From: Chaetoderma sp. LZ-2023a
Lineage: Eukaryota > Mollusca > Caudofoveata > Chaetodermatida > Chaetodermatidae
DNA: 64,000 bases
Direction: 5' to 3'
NCBI GenBank assembly: GCA_034401795.1
Contig: CM067373.1
Span: forward strand, 36,243,443 to 36,307,442
Every line of letters starts with the position of its first letter. Position 1 is the first letter of the stretch. Under the pieces are notes generated by a model. That model did no database searches. It was not told the DNA's origin and saw only the letters and a list, made by a program, of their open reading frames with translations. The translations under genes and the position numbers were made by a program. This document shows positions 34,361-47,975 of this stretch, piece after piece.

Positions 34361-34622
34361 AAACAAGAGGCCCAAGGGGCCTATGTCGCTCACCTGGAAC
34401 ATTTACAACTCAACTAATCTGTATGGAGTTTTACATCAATCAGTGCCACTTCCAATGACTTTCAGTCAAATGGTTATTTTGCAAAGGTTCTTTTGAACAA
34501 TATTTAAGCAAAAATAGAAGACATCAGTACTAACAACAGAAATTGATGACATGCAGTCAAACTTGTATTAAGACACCCCTCAAGTGAGAATCAGAAGACA
34601 GCCTCTTATGGTAGCTGGTTTC

Positions 34623-34855
34623 TTAACCCTTTAATGGTCATGATTTTTCAGTAAAACAAAAATTTCATGTTATTTCTATTTGCAGACCAAGATATGGAGC
34701 ATTTTGAAAATGTATCACTGGAATGACTGGCTCGATTATCGAGCCAGTCATTCCAGTGGTAAATTTTCAAAAATACTCATGCTGGCCTGCAAATCGACAT
34801 TCCTCAAGGCCACTGCAGAGGCAGGTTTTCGCTGGTTTGACCATTAAAGGGCTAA
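34623..34855. repeat. MITE-D copy nested in MR copy 4
   Basis: It starts TTAACCCTTTAATGGTC and ends GACCATTAAAGGGCTAA. The palindrome core CACTGGAATGACTGGCTCGA faces TCGAGCCAGTCATTCCAGTG around a TTA loop, a perfect inner stem. Confidence 0.85.
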
Positions 34856-34925
34856 TAAAGTTTCAAATACATTGCTTAATTGCATTTAGCAAATGAAGAA
34901 AGTTGTCTTTAAGGCAGGTGGTCTC

Positions 34926-35320
34926 TTAACCCTTTCACCCAAAAATCCCGGAAAAAGTATATTCTTCATGACATAAAACTTATTTTGATGAATATTTTGA
35001 AATTTGACGCAAAGCCATTGTGCCTTAGGCAGCATTGGCTTTCCGTTAAACTAATTTAAGAAAGGTTAATACAGATGGTCTTTATAGCAGGTTCAACTGA
35101 GTATATTCCAAACCATCCTTTTAACACGTTTACATCTTGCTGAATGGCCAAGTTGCTGCAGTTTATTTAAAAAATAATTTGACTTAGTCATAGCTGACTT
35201 AGGCAGCAACAACTTTCAATGAATCAAATACATTTCAAAATATTTTAACAGTCTAGGTATCAGAGTACACAATACATATCTTAAATATTTAGGCAGCCAT
35301 TGCAGGGAAAAGGTTAACCT
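34926..35320. repeat. MITE-C-like copy with two hairpin remnants
   Basis: It begins TTAACCCTTTCACCCAAAAA and ends near CAGGGAAAAGGTTAAC. Inside are two decayed hairpins (about 35010-35065 and 35150-35250) with TGCCTTAGGCAGCATTGGC and CTTAGGCAGCAACAAC cores. Confidence 0.55.
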
Positions 35321-35404
35321 GTTAATTTAGTTTTTATCTATTATGGTAATAAAAGCTGTCATATGTCAATGGATGGTGGAAATAAAACTCCAAATGCACA
35401 TTAA

Positions 35405-35637
35405 TTAACCATTTAACCATTGAATTTAAGAAAAGTTCAATTTTCTCATAGAAAATGTCTATTTGCAGACGAAGACTAGTTTTGAAAATTACCACTGGAA
35501 TGACTGGCTCGTTAAAAAGAGTCCGTCATTCCAATATTAAAATTTTCAAAAATAGTCTTCATTTGGTCTGAAAATGGACATTTCTCAAGACCACTGCCGA
35601 AGCCGTTTTTGGCTGATATGATGGCTAAAGGGTTAAC
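35405..35637. repeat. MITE-D copy, partly eroded palindrome
   Basis: Ends ATTTAACCATTGAATTTAAG and GCTAAAGGGTTAACC. The core left arm ACTGGAATGACTGGCTCG faces a mutated right arm AGTCCGTCATTCCA. Confidence 0.75.
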
Positions 35638-36087
35638 CATTTTCCTAACCTAGCAAAATAGGTAAGATATTGTGTCCTCTGATATCGATAGCCAGATGAG
35701 CTAATAATAATAAATTGATGAGGCAAATCTTATTAATGCATTTAACTGGAAATAATGTGCTAAGCTGTTGCTTAACAGCTGTTGTGTAAGCTGTTGCTGT
35801 CAATTGTATAACAGCAACAGCACTGTCTATGACAGCAATGGTCTTCAGCAATGGTGTTTACAAACTGTACACCAGCCTTTCTAATACTGGATTTGTAACA
35901 ATTAGTCTTTAGACATTGGTGTGACAAGGGTTGAATAGTCATGCTGAAAACTGTTGCTGCATTTGACAGTAACAGACATCATCAGCAAAACCATTTTCAA
36001 AATGTCCGTCACCATGCTACATGCTATCCAACAAAACTTGTGAATAACGCAATACTCAACTAAATTCATAGCTAAAATTAATTGGCT

Positions 36088-36297
36088 TTAACCCTTTAAC
36101 CCTCAAATTTATTCAAGACAATTTAAATTTTCTCAAAGAAAATGTCCACTTGCAGACCAAGAGAAAACAATTTTTGAAAATTTATCACTGGAATGACTGG
36201 CTTGGTTATCGAAACAGTCTTCTTTTAGTCGGCAAATGGACATTTCTCATGACCACTGCAGAAGCCGTTTTGGCTGATATGAGTGTTAAAGGGTTAA
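36088..36297. repeat. MITE-D copy with deleted right arm
   Basis: Starts TTAACCCTTTAACCCTC and ends GTTAAAGGGTTAA. The left arm TATCACTGGAATGACTGGCT is present. Most of the matching right arm is missing, so the palindrome no longer closes. Confidence 0.75.
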
Positions 36298-37997
36298 TGA
36301 TGAATTAATTAAATAAATCTTTTAGAATCAGTATGTGAATATGGGACACTTCATCAGCTCACTACCTCACAGGGTATTAATTTCATTTCAATCCTGAGAA
36401 TTAGAGTTGTGGTTTTAAATTACAAGATTAAATGTTTTCCTATGCTGGCTAAATATCTAAGATATGTATTGTGTATGCTGACATATATGACTTTGAATAT
36501 TTTGATATTTATTTGACAGAAAGTTGTTGCATTCTAAGGCAGCAATGACTTTCAGTCAAATTATTATTTTGAACTAGTGAACAACTGCTGCTAAGTGAGT
36601 TTGGTCACTCTGTCAAATGATTACAAGGGTTTTAGAATGCAGTTATATATGCTATAAAGACCACCTGTACTAAATGCCAATTTTACTACATGCCGCCAAG
36701 CCGTTTATCTGATAGATTCAGAAATGGCATGGTTGAAATCAGCATACTCATAACCCTGTACTAAACAAATTTTTGATTCAAAATCCATCAAATAAAAAAA
36801 TCCAATATGGCCGCCAAACATGCTGTATTTTGATTGGCCCACTGCAGCCATGTTTTTTTAATGGATCAACTTCCCTTGAATAACCTTTAATGGCCCTTAA
36901 TCCCTAATTAGATCTGCCAAATTTCGATCCCTTCAGCGGTTCTGAAGAAGCTGTTTTGGCTAAAACTAGGTCAACCAAAATGGCCGCCGAATCATTTGAC
37001 CAATCAAGTTCCCTTGAACAAACTTGGTTCAGCTCTTGCCCTAGATTATATTTCATGGGGTTTGTTTCAATCCACCAAGGGGTTTCGGAGAAGATTTTTA
37101 AAGACGTTTACAAAAATCGGCCAAAAATCAAGATGGCCACCGGCCAAATTGGCCGATCAGCTTCGTTTGAACAAATTTGAATCTCTACATCCTAAGGATG
37201 CTTTCTGCCAAATATAATTGAAATCGTCCCATAAGTTCTCGAAAAGTAGACATTTTAAATTTCCCATTGCTTTAGTATGGGAGCTTTTGGCGGGAAAATG
37301 ATCCAAGATGGCCACCAAACCGTTTATCCGACAGCTTTGAAAATTGCAAATTTGTGATCAGAATACCCAAAAAACCTATATAAAACCAATTTCAGCCCCA
37401 AAATCCATCAAATAAAAAAAATCCAATATGGCCGCCAAACATGCTGTATTTTGATTGGCCGACTGCACCATGTTTTTTGATGGATTAACTTCCCTTGAAC
37501 AAAACTTTAATGGCCTTTAGTCGCTTATCATATCTGCCAAATTTTGGCCTGATCCCTTCAGCGGTTCTGGAGAAGAAGTCGTTTTCACCAAAACTAGGTC
37601 AACCAAAATGTCCGCTGAACCATTTGGCTAAGATCCCTTGAACAAACTTGGTTCAGCTCTTGCCCTAGATCATATTTCATGGGATTTGCTTCGATCCACC
37701 AAGCGGTTTCGGAGAAGATGATTTTTAAAGACATTTCCTAAAATCGGCCGAAATCCAAATTGGCCACCGGCCAAATTGGCCGATCGGCTTCGTTTGAACA
37801 AACTTGGATCCCTATGCCCTAAGGATACTTCCTGCCAAAGATAACTTATATCGGTCTAGTGGTTCTTGAGAAGAAGTCGTTTAAAGGAAAAAGTTGACGG
37901 ACGGACAGACGGACGGACGGACAGACGGACGTCGGACTGACGACGGACGGTCGCCATGGCATAAGCTCACTTGGCCATTCTGGACAGGTGAGCTAAT

Positions 37998-38555
37998 AAT
38001 AACGCCCACAATTTAGGCCTAAATTTTCAAAAGTGGCTTTGCTTGGTTGCAAATGGATAGTTCACAAGTCCTCTGTAGAAGTTGGGTTAACCGCCTTGAG
38101 CATTAAATGGTTAAGTGTTATATCAACGCGTAACACCGACCAGATGATAAGTTATGACATTTGAATAGGTAAGCATTAACATGGGGACATCATGTGGATT
38201 ACGCACATCTCATAATTGCACCTAACTTATCCCTAATATAATTAGATTAATAAAAAGTTGATTAGGATATAAGTGAGACACGATACAGAGCAGATGATCG
38301 CCATTTCAATAGCTAGATATTATCCAGGAGACATCTAGCTGATTATACACATCTGCCTACCAACCATAATCTGGCTGTAGGTCACAATTAGCTTAATAAA
38401 GTTTGACTAACCATAACCGAGATAGACACATGAGCCTTGGCTAACATTTTCTTTAGAAATTTAGGTTGAGACTTAAGTTCGAATCCATCAGCCCCACCAT
38501 GTCGCCTGCACTCATCCCAGCGGTAAACCCACAGACCTTAAATAGATATGACCAT
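37998..38555. other. MITE-D right half and a duplicated segment
   Basis: 38018-38115 is the right half of a MITE-D. The following TAAGTGTTATATCAAC, then CCAGATGATAAGTTA, recurs in the same order at 39298-39525, so this composite was duplicated together. No gene. Confidence 0.55.
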
Positions 38556-38559
38556 AACA

Positions 38560-39300
<741 letters not shown>

Positions 39301-40579
39301 GTAAATTTTCAAAATTGGTTTCTTGGGTGCAAATGGATAATTCGCAAGCCCTCTGTATACGTCATGTTTACCGCTTGGAGCAGTAAAGGGCTAAGTGTTA
39401 TATCAATACATAACACTGACCAGATGATAAGTTACAGCATTTCAATAGGTAGACATTAACCTGGGGACAGCTAATAGAATGTGCACAGATCCTGGGGACA
39501 GCTAACAGAATGTGCACATCTGTGAACTACATCTTACGCTTCAGTTGACTTCACACAATACAGTTTCTATGTATGCCTCCTTGCCTACCCGCTTATATCC
39601 ATATCTCTCCATCCTCACACTAGCCCAATGCTCACATCAACTCCCTTTTGACATCTCTCTTAAAGTTTCTTTATCCTCCCCATATGAGTGGTACCAGCAG
39701 TTTTGACCAAGTAGAATGACTTGCAAATGCCAAACTACCCTTATTTCCCGAAATCCGGGATAAGTTGCATTGGATATTAGTTAATATATGGATAATGGTG
39801 ATAATTTGTCGTTTGAAATAATAATAGAGTTAAAGTGAACAATCAATTATGTCATTGATTACGTCATTACTTGAATCTGGGGCGCCAGGCATTTATGACC
39901 GAGAAGGGTTAAAACCTTTGCAACAATTTAGTTCAGCATTACAAGTTGACCGTGGCAGCTATTTTAAAATGGTCGCCATGCAGCTTCTCTGTTATAAGAC
40001 ATTGTGATAAATTTATGTCTGACAAAATAGTTAATTGTCTTTTTAATGTCACTTATTTACTGAAATCACGGTAAGATGTTTAGAAAATAACATCAAACGT
40101 AATTTTAAATTTTCTTGAGACAACCTATGGATGGACGTTTTAAAAATCAAAATGATAATTTTCTGGAAGAAGACTACATTATTTACCCCCATAGTGCTCA
40201 ACTGAGTATCTCTCCTGCCACAATTATACAGCATGGTTAACTTTCTTTGGAATGTCAAACAAATCATCGACGAGACCTTGTGGGGTCTGCAGTAACATTG
40301 AATACATTTTCACTGAGGCATGTCATAATCATGATTACCAGTAATACCAATCTAATATGCAGAAACAGCCAAAACAATGCATGTTTCGTTAACAAAATTG
40401 TCCATATAAAGATCGTATAACTGTTTGACTTTAGGTTCCAATTTCAACCATGTTATCTTTGTTTGCTTCAAACTATTATGAGTGGTAGTGTGATCTACTG
40501 GTACTGTTTATCACAATGATGAAGGCTCTCAGACTAGTTCCGGTTAATGTCATTGCGAGGCCTATATATCAGGACAATA
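39301..40579. other. MITE-D right half, duplicated segment, then unique sequence
   Basis: 39300-39395 is a MITE-D right half, and 39395-39525 repeats the segment near 38113, with an internal CTGGGGACAGCTAA(T/C)AGAA duplication. The rest to 40579 shows no feature I can support. Confidence 0.5.
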
Positions 40580-43500
40580 CATCAATAGAGTGGAACTCCT
40601 GCCTTTTTTTTGTCAGGAAGAGACCAGTGAGAAACTTATTTGTCAGGCAGATAGATTCCATGTAGCTGGTTATACTACTATTATTGAAAATGCATTAGCA
40701 TTCAATAACATGGGTTTCTTTGCACCAAATGTGAATTTTAATAACATGTCCCTGATGGATTGAAGCAAACATTCACTAAGAGAAAATCAAAACTCCATAA
40801 AACATGCACTCTTAAATTCAACACAAATGAGCTAAAATGTGTAGTTAAATGAAACAGGTGTGCCACTGATGAGGGTTCTTCTAGTAAAAAGGAAAAGTAC
40901 ACACGTCAAATGATTTCTCGAACTGGTGATATCCGGGAAATTGTTTCTTTTAGCTTAGAGCAGGAGACTTAATTGTGACAGATGCTGAGTATCACCGCCA
41001 ATGCTTGGTGTTATACAATCAAGACCGAGATAGACACAGTCCTTCACATGAGGACTGCAACACAATCAGTGCACAAAGCACAGCATTTGCTAAACGGATT
41101 GTATACATACAAACGATTCTTGAGGATGAGGACACGCTACCACTATTTTGTTATTATCTGTACTGAGGCAACTTTAAATTGATAGAGTATATGTCAGTCT
41201 CTCACAATGATCTGGTATGGAACAAACATCAAGAATAAAGCCAATTACATGGCACACCCATCTTTGTCCCTGTCACAACTGTTGATCTATAACAGTTGCA
41301 CAGACCAGCATCCAAAACTGTCATCAGAAATCAGACATTCAGAGCAAAAAGACATGATTGGCACCTTTTCTAGGTGGATTCATTCACTCAAGAACATGAT
41401 CGGAAGATCTAATTCTCATGCATTGCTGTCTGGGATTGTCTGTTTCATATGACCATGTTCAATCATGTCTACGGACCTAGCTAACTCTGCCATTGCACAA
41501 TTTGTCCATCATGGCCACACGTAAGATTGGTGTGTTCACATCGGCAGTCGACGATATTGACTATGATCCAACAGCAACTAGCACACATGGATCCTTCCTT
41601 GGGACCGGCATCTCATTGTTTCAATATCCAGGCACTGACAATTGTGGAACTGAGCAAATACACATCCCTATCACAATAAACAAAAACAGTGCTTTCCGTT
41701 GCAGAAGTATGTGGTCTGATTCAACCTGACTTAAGTCTAAAGAAAAATATAAATTGTGTAATCACATTAGCAGAGTTGTTGCTGCAGACAATTCTGACAG
41801 TAAAGACAAGGACATGCATGTATTTTTGGCAATGTACCACAGCGCAAGGACAGAACTATTATAAACCACACAGCATGACCCCATAGCGCCAATGCACTTC
41901 TCCCTCTCTTTCCTGATGACTCAAAGTCAATTGCGATAATTCATCATTCCATGGATGTTGTGAAATCATTCTAATTCCTGGACAGATGCCGGTGATTACA
42001 AGTGATCAGCCGTGGTTTAAACTTATAAAAAAAATTCAGTGGACCTGGCCAGAATAATATGGGGACGATTTATTTCTTGTTTTGTTGAGTGGGCTATATA
42101 TCAATACGTCATTGTTTAAAGTGGGTGGTGATCTTTTGGATGGTAGTGGACGGGCGTCGGCACTAGTGCAAGCGGACATAGCTAGGATAGGAACTCCAGT
42201 ACCATTCCTTAAAGTGGTGTATGGCAAGAGAACAGCACGTGGGCACAAGGTGCCCGTGTGTAAACTGTACACGCTTCAACTGGAATCTTATGCCGAGTAC
42301 CAAGCATCTCAACAAGTGGCATTGATATAGCTTTTGACGACTAGAGCAAACAGAGAGTAGAAAACATCCCGCAGTTCTATTTCTGACAGCTTGTCCTAAG
42401 GATATTGACCGGGTACATATCCATCCATGGTGGAAACTTCCTTCTGTGTATGGATGCCTGACACAATGGATGAATCCAGTTTTAGCTATGCCACGACCAT
42501 CTCTAGCTAAGATCCACCAATCCTTTGCCAGTGTTTGTATCAATCGATCCCTACACTCTGAATCTGAGTTTCTAGAAAACTATACAGGTAAACTGTTGAA
42601 TATTTTGAAACTAATTTGACTGTGCACCGTCGCTTTCTGTGAATTATGATTGTGTATTGTGACACTGGATTGTGACGTCAACCTATATGAGATGTAGTTG
42701 ATTATGGCATCATATGATTGACCTTTAAGCTGCATTCATCCATTGGAATGGCTCTTCCATGATCTTGATCACTACAACTATGTACATGCTGTAGCTATTC
42801 ATATGCGAGATATGATAATGCAAGGTAACAAACACACATGCATATTTGCAGCATTTTGCAAGGGCAAGTTCACCATGAACAAGGCATGACAGGACAAAAC
42901 AATGCGTGATGGGGGTGGGTGGGGTGGGGGTGGGGGGTGGGGTGGGGGAGCAATTGGCCTTTCTGAGATGTCATTCCAGTATCTAGATGCAACTCGCATG
43001 GCACATGTGTTGGGTAATGAAAAGCGCAATGCATTATCAGCTTTCCGTGTGTTTAGAGTGTGTGACACTATGCCGGGTTTTGCCGGAAGAGGAAAACGTA
43101 TAGCTTGGATATCATAAAGTATGTTTGAGGGTGTCACGCCAGCATTGCGTCAACGTGCAGGGACACTCACAGCAGTTAGTAGAACTGAACATCTTCCAAG
43201 CATTTGGCGTTTCCTCATCTAGAAATATTGCAGAGGAAGCCCTGATGAGAATGCAAACTCGTCCAGACAGACAATGTTCACACTGAAGGGCAGAAAGATA
43301 GAAAATATACAGCCGACACGGGATGCCCTCTATCAGCATCTGTGACTAGGATACAAAGCAAGGCATATATGGGGCCAGGCCCTGCTTAAACGGGAACAAC
43401 TATACAACACAGTTACATTTTTTTTGTGGGTGGGGTTTGGGGGTGGTGCGAAGAAAAAATTATCACGATGAAGAGGATGTGAAATGTATGACCCCGATGC

Positions 43501-43625
43501 TTGCTGGTGCAGCATGTCATTCCGTGATCAAATGTGGATGTACGAAAGACTGCAGAGGACTATGTGATGGAAAGGCTGACATACACACTACTTTGTTAGC
43601 GGGGTGATTGTGAGCAAGAGGGCTA
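40580..43625 (+). pseudogene. Decayed copy of a conserved, unnamed metazoan multicopy protein
   Basis: Short peptide stretches, in collinear order but in different frames, match a large uncharacterised family that I recall from cnidarian, fish and mollusc genomes. A cysteine-bearing N-terminus is followed by SKLHKTCTLKFNTNELK (about 40790) and VTDAEYHRQCLVLYNQ (about 40975), the latter a C/H-rich module. Further on are VDDIDYDPTATSTHGSF and GTGISLFQYP (about 41544-41630), SDQPWFKLIKKIQWTWPE (about 42003), GDLLDGSGRASALVQADIA (about 42130), LDHYNYVHAVAIHMRDM (about 42760), GRKIENIQPTRDAL (about 43290), and a C-terminal cysteine-rich block SVIKCGCTKDCRGLC (about 43520). It has many breaks and no function now. 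A MITE-B-type element interrupts it at about 42468-42728. I cannot name the family's role. Its multicopy, apparently intronless form suggests it moves with a mobile element or as retrocopies (inference). Confidence 0.65.
42468..42728 (+). repeat. MITE-B-type insertion inside the pseudogene
   Basis: Parts in family order: CCAGTTTTAGCTATGCCACG, ATCGATCCCTACACTCTGAA, GTTGAATATTTTGAAACTAA, and GTAGTTGATTATGGCATCAT. The right arm of the hairpin is missing. Peptide matches of the host pseudogene stop before it and resume after it. Confidence 0.7.
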
Positions 43626-43769
43626 ATGCAAAACTATTTACCTTTGAGACTATTTACCTGTGAATTGTGCATCTTTGCATGCCTAATATTGTACTGTTTT
43701 GATTATCGTGAACCATCCTGTGCTAGTTACGCTTGTATTGTTTACAGAAAGAAAAGAACATTCTGTATC

Positions 43770-46700
43770 TGTATCTGTATGAATACTAGGCAACATCCTA
43801 ATGGACATCACGCCTAGGTGCGGGCCTGGTAAACATGGCTGGGTTTCACAGTCCGCAAGATTAAAATTGTCCATTGATCCATTTAAAAACTGCATGTACA
43901 CTATTTACATCGTCTCATTCAGTCTTAGAATGTCGTCTCACGGATGTAGGTCTTAAATATCTCTACATCCACGGCGGTGATTGTCTCTTCAACCAGGTTG
44001 TTCCATATTGGTACAGTTCTCGGTAGAAATGAGCTATGGTACTGGATTATTGTTGTCTGATATGGCTGTAGCTTCAGTGGGTGACTGTGCCTGGTGGTGT
44101 TTACGTTGGCCCACTTAGGATGGTATTCTGTTGGTATAGCTACTTGCCCATGCAGGATCTTTTACATGAAGATGACATTGGCCTTCATTTGCCGTTGTGC
44201 AAGGCTTTCCAATCCCAGTCGGTTCATCATTGCTGAGACACTCTGCCTTGGATAGAGGTACACTGGGCGACCTAGTACAAAACTTGCAGCCTTCCATTGG
44301 ACGGCTTCAAGTTGGGTTTTCAGGTCACATGTTCGTGGATCCCAGACTGTTGAAGCGTATTCAATTTTTGGTCTGACCAGCGATTGGTAGGCGCATTCTT
44401 TGACGGATATTGGGCATGATCTTAGATTTCTTGTTAGGAATCCAAGCACTCGGTTTGCAGATGATGTTGATTTAGATATCTGATTGTGCCATTTTAGGTT
44501 GTGTGTTAGTTGGACACCAAGGTATGGCGTGGATTTACATTCCTCCAACCTTTCCTCCACTCATCGTGTAGTGTGTGGTGAGGCATGATCCTCTTTTGGG
44601 TGAGTTTGACGATATTACACTTGGATATGTTGAATTTCATCTGCCATGTTTTCGTCCAGGTCATAAGTTTATCTAGGTCTGATTGAAGAAGGCGCTGATC
44701 CTCTTATGTATGTATGGTCCAATATACTAGGCAGTCATCAGCAAATAGCCGGATCATGGAATTAAGGTTGTTTGCTATGTCATTGATGTAGACTAAAATG
44801 AGGATTGGGCCTAAAGTTGATCCTTGTGGCACTCCTGACAGGACTTTTGTTGTCTCAGAGCAGACACCTTCTATGACAACCTTTTGCTATCTTTCACTGA
44901 GGAATGATGTTATCCTTCCCAGAATGTTGCCTTGTATTCCGTAATGGTGTAATTTCAGTAGTAGGCATTGGTGCGGTACCTTATCAAAAGCTTTTGCAAA
45001 GTCCAATACTGCTATGTCTACCTGTCTGCGTTGTTCCAAGGCGTGTGTGAGGTCGTGGGTTGTCAAGATTAGTTGTGTTTCACATGATCTGTTTCGTCAG
45101 AAGCCATGTTGATTTGGATGGAGTATAATGTTTTTGTCCATATGCTGCATTATCTGGCTGGCTATGATATGCTCCACCACCTTGAACGTGACTGATGTTA
45201 GCGACACTGGCCTATAATTTGAAGCTGTTGTTCTGTCACCTTTCTTATATATCGGTGTAATGTTAGCTGTCTTCCAGTATAGTTGAATCATTCAGAGTCT
45301 GCTGGAAGAGGGAGGCAAGGATTGGTGCAGTTTTACTTGATGTGTTTTTCAGTATTTTTGATGGTATATTGTCTGGACCTGATGCTTTTGATGGGTTATG
45401 GTGCTGTAGAGCCTTCATTACATCAGGTGAGTTTATGTTTATGTTGTGAATGGTATTATATGGTGATGGCGGTAAGGTTCGCATCGAGCTGATATTTTCC
45501 TCAGTGAATACTGAGGTGAATTGTTCGTTCAGCGCTCTAGCTTTTCCTTCTGGGTCAGTGATAATTTGCCCACTTTGCCTGATGGTACTGGTTCCTATAT
45601 TATCTTGTCGTCTGTTCTTGATGTGACGCCAAAACTTTTTGCTACCCTGATCATTTTCTGGGTCCAGTATTTTTTTAATGTAATTTTGGTATGATTGTTG
45701 TAGCATGAGATGAATCTTCCTGCGTAGCTTCTTAAATTTCTCTTTGTCCCTGTTTTCGCCTGTTCTTCATGCTGTGTTGTAAGCTCGATGTTTCTGCTTA
45801 CCAAGTTTCTTGATGTTTTGGTTATCCAGGGAACATTCTGGTGCCTTCCCAGCTCTTTTTGTGGTATGATTTTAGACATTGTCATAGTGATGGTATCCTT
45901 AAAGAGCTGCCAATTCTCTTCAACACTGTAGTTTGATGGGATACGGTTGAAGTAGTTTGTCTGCATGTCTTCAATATCTTTGTTGATAGCTTGCCAGTTT
46001 GCCTTACTACACTGAAATATCTTTCTAGGTGGTTGCTTCAGGATCTTTGGTGTTGTCATTACATCAACTACTAAGATGTCATGATCTGCAAATGGTGGTG
46101 CCGTAAATGTCTTTGTAACTAGGCTTGGATGTGTGGTAATTAATATGTCAAGGAGATTGTCGCCTCTTGTTGCATGTCTGTTTACTTGTTCAAGTGATGC
46201 ACTAAAGAGGGAATCAATCAGTAGCTCTGAGTGTGCACGTTTAGGATCTCCTCGCACTGAGGTGTGTGTATCCCAGTCAATAAATCCCAGATTGGATCTC
46301 CCCCGAGATATATTATGGACGATGGATATGCTTGTTTTACCTTGTCGAGTGAAGCATGTAGAGCATGTAGTGTTTCGATGCTAGCTGGTGGGTTCCTATA
46401 GAAACTTCCTAAGAGTGCTGTTTTATCTCCTGCTAGTGCAATTTCAACCCAGATTATTTCACAGTCAGTTTCAAGGTTTTCTCTGCGGGTGCATATAAGC
46501 TCAGGGCTTGCGATTATTATGACGCCACCTCCATTACTGTTACAATCTCTCCGAAAGGGATTGTACCTGTATTCATCTGGTGTGCCTTCAGGGAAGAGTT
46601 TTGAGTTGAGAAAATCACCATCTATATGCGTTTCATTATGATGTCTGGGCTTAGGGTTATTATCTCTTGCAGCAACGCTTCTTGTTTATTTGTGATACTT

Positions 46701-47115
46701 TGGAAGTTAATAACCGATATTCTAAGCTGATCAGGGTGTTTTGGTGATATGAAAGCTTGTTTAGATGAGCATTCTCTACTAGTGTCATAAGTAGAACCAT
46801 TTCTGTGGTGTTGAATGGGACTTGGTAGTGTCCTATTTGAATTGTCCCCTGGTGTAGGCTGCATGTTTGTTCTGGTAGCTTTAGGTGACGATTCGGCAAG
46901 TGGTATGGTACTTACACATTGTGGTTCACGCTGTGTGGTATCTCGCATAGTCATTGAGAACTCGGACTCACGTTGTAAGACTGCAGAGCTATTTGTGCTA
47001 CTCGTTCTGCCTGTTGAGCTAAAGAATGATGCTGCAAAATTTGGTAATCCACATTTAAAGCAGAACCAGTTAACACTACTGTTAGCCAAGTATTGGTAAG
47101 ACATGGAATCTATGT
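43770..47115 (-). mobile_element. CR1/Rex1-like LINE, 5'-truncated
   Basis: Reading right to left: the end of a PHD-like zinc finger, an AP-type endonuclease, a reverse transcriptase and the usual C-terminal tail, then about 150 bases of 3' UTR. A short (ACAGAT)n-like run at about 43768-43790 may be the 3' end. The right boundary near 47115 cuts the zinc finger in half, consistent with incomplete reverse transcription. I could not identify target duplications. Confidence 0.85.
43925..47104 (-). pseudogene. LINE ORF2: endonuclease and reverse transcriptase remnant
   Basis: Blocks in order: VNWFCFKCGLPNF (end of the PHD finger, about 47070-47030), RISVINFQSITNKQ and SPDII (endonuclease start, about 46720-46630), NPFRRDCNSNGGGVIIIASP (about 46560-46500), WVEIALAGD, LGSFYRNPP, and FADHDILVVDV (about 46100-46070). 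These are followed by RT blocks KASGPDNIPSKILK (about 45390), TANITPIYKKGDR, ASNYRPVSLTS (about 45250-45180), IRLFADDCLVYW with the catalytic ADD (about 44755-44720), and YLGVQLTHNLKWHNQI (about 44525). The tail has KWANVNTTRHSHPLKLQPYQ and SFLPRTVPIWNNLVEETI. The frame changes near 46625, near 46250, between 45700 and 45600, near 45280 and between 45097 and 44560, and an in-frame stop lies at 44162-44164. It is dead. Confidence 0.88.
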
Positions 47116-47689
47116 GGAAATCATTTCAAGTAATTGTGAAATCAGTCTAATTAATTAAAGGTTGTCCATAGAAATTAAATTTTTTATTTTAACATTGCGA
47201 AATTTCCAACTTTCCGATATCATTAGCATGATAACTGCGTTCACTTGACGAAAGGTCTAGCTAAAAGGGGTTGTTGTCCGTGGCAGGAATACGTTTTCGC
47301 TACAGCTGTCCCAAACAGAATACCAGTATTCCTGCTCACGTGTTCGGCATGTGTTTGATAGGTAGTATACGGGTTAAAATAATCTCAAATTACACCATGA
47401 ACACTCTAAAATCATTTTGATGTCAGCCTTTCTAATGCTTTTGGTAAATGCACACACTAGAAAACAACTAGTGAGAAATCTAGCATTGTCTGTGCCAATT
47501 TGGACCAATTATCTAATAACAGAAAATCTGTCACGACCATTTTTAATGGCTGCTAAGGTCAACCGAGGTCATATGCAGAATGCCTCCAATCTTCTAAATA
47601 TTAATCATGCCACCAAGAAGCAGTGTAATAAATTTCACGCTTTTATCATAAAGTGCATAATCCTTTCACCTATCTGCTGGACTATACGC
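47116..47689. other. Intergenic, no gene supported
   Basis: AT-rich and apparently unique. An open frame at 47417-47710 has no recognisable domain. Confidence 0.45.
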
Positions 47690-47975
47690 GATGTTAGAAT
47701 GACGTCATAATGAATTCATACCGTAGTTGAATCCGTCACGAACGCTTAATTGATGACGGACTAAGAGTTGTTATCCGAATTGTATGTCTTTACTATTTAA
47801 TACACAGGCTGTTAAATATTTTGAAACTAATTTAACTGGCGCTATGGCAGCAACAGCACCCAGTCAAATTAGTTTCAAAATATTCAACAACTTACCTGTA
47901 TAGATTTCTGGAAATTGATGGTCAGGGAGTTCATGGATCGATGGATCCCAACACGGGCGAAGTTTCCATTGTCAC
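47690..47975 (-). repeat. MITE-B copy, reverse orientation
   Basis: In reverse complement the order of family-B parts is present: AACACGGGCGA-type left segment, hairpin, CTTAGTCCGTCATC, then AATTAAGCGTTCGTGACG. The hairpin (about 47808-47890) keeps long outer arms GTTAAATATTTTGAAACTAA and TTAGTTTCAAAATATTCAAC. This copy also shows the undisturbed site used by the hAT-like element at 4401. Confidence 0.75.

Larger units (their letters stand above)
34361..37997 (-). mobile_element. MR repeat copy 4, reverse orientation, with nested MITEs
   Basis: It begins AAACAAGAGGCCCAAGGGGC, then CTATGTCGCTCACCTGG, and ends CATGGCATAAGCTCACTTGG, then CCATTCTGGACAGGTGAGC. Two large modules about 612 bp apart carry the same phrase, GCCGCCAAACATGCTGTATT (near 36820 and 37431). 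The part from about 34420 to 36620 is mostly later insertions: MITE-D copies at 34623, 35405 and 36088, a MITE-C-like copy near 34926-35320, and hairpin fragments. A (GGAC)n-like patch near 37898-37930 is the MR-typical GACGGACGGAC tract. No coding sequence. Confidence 0.75.
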
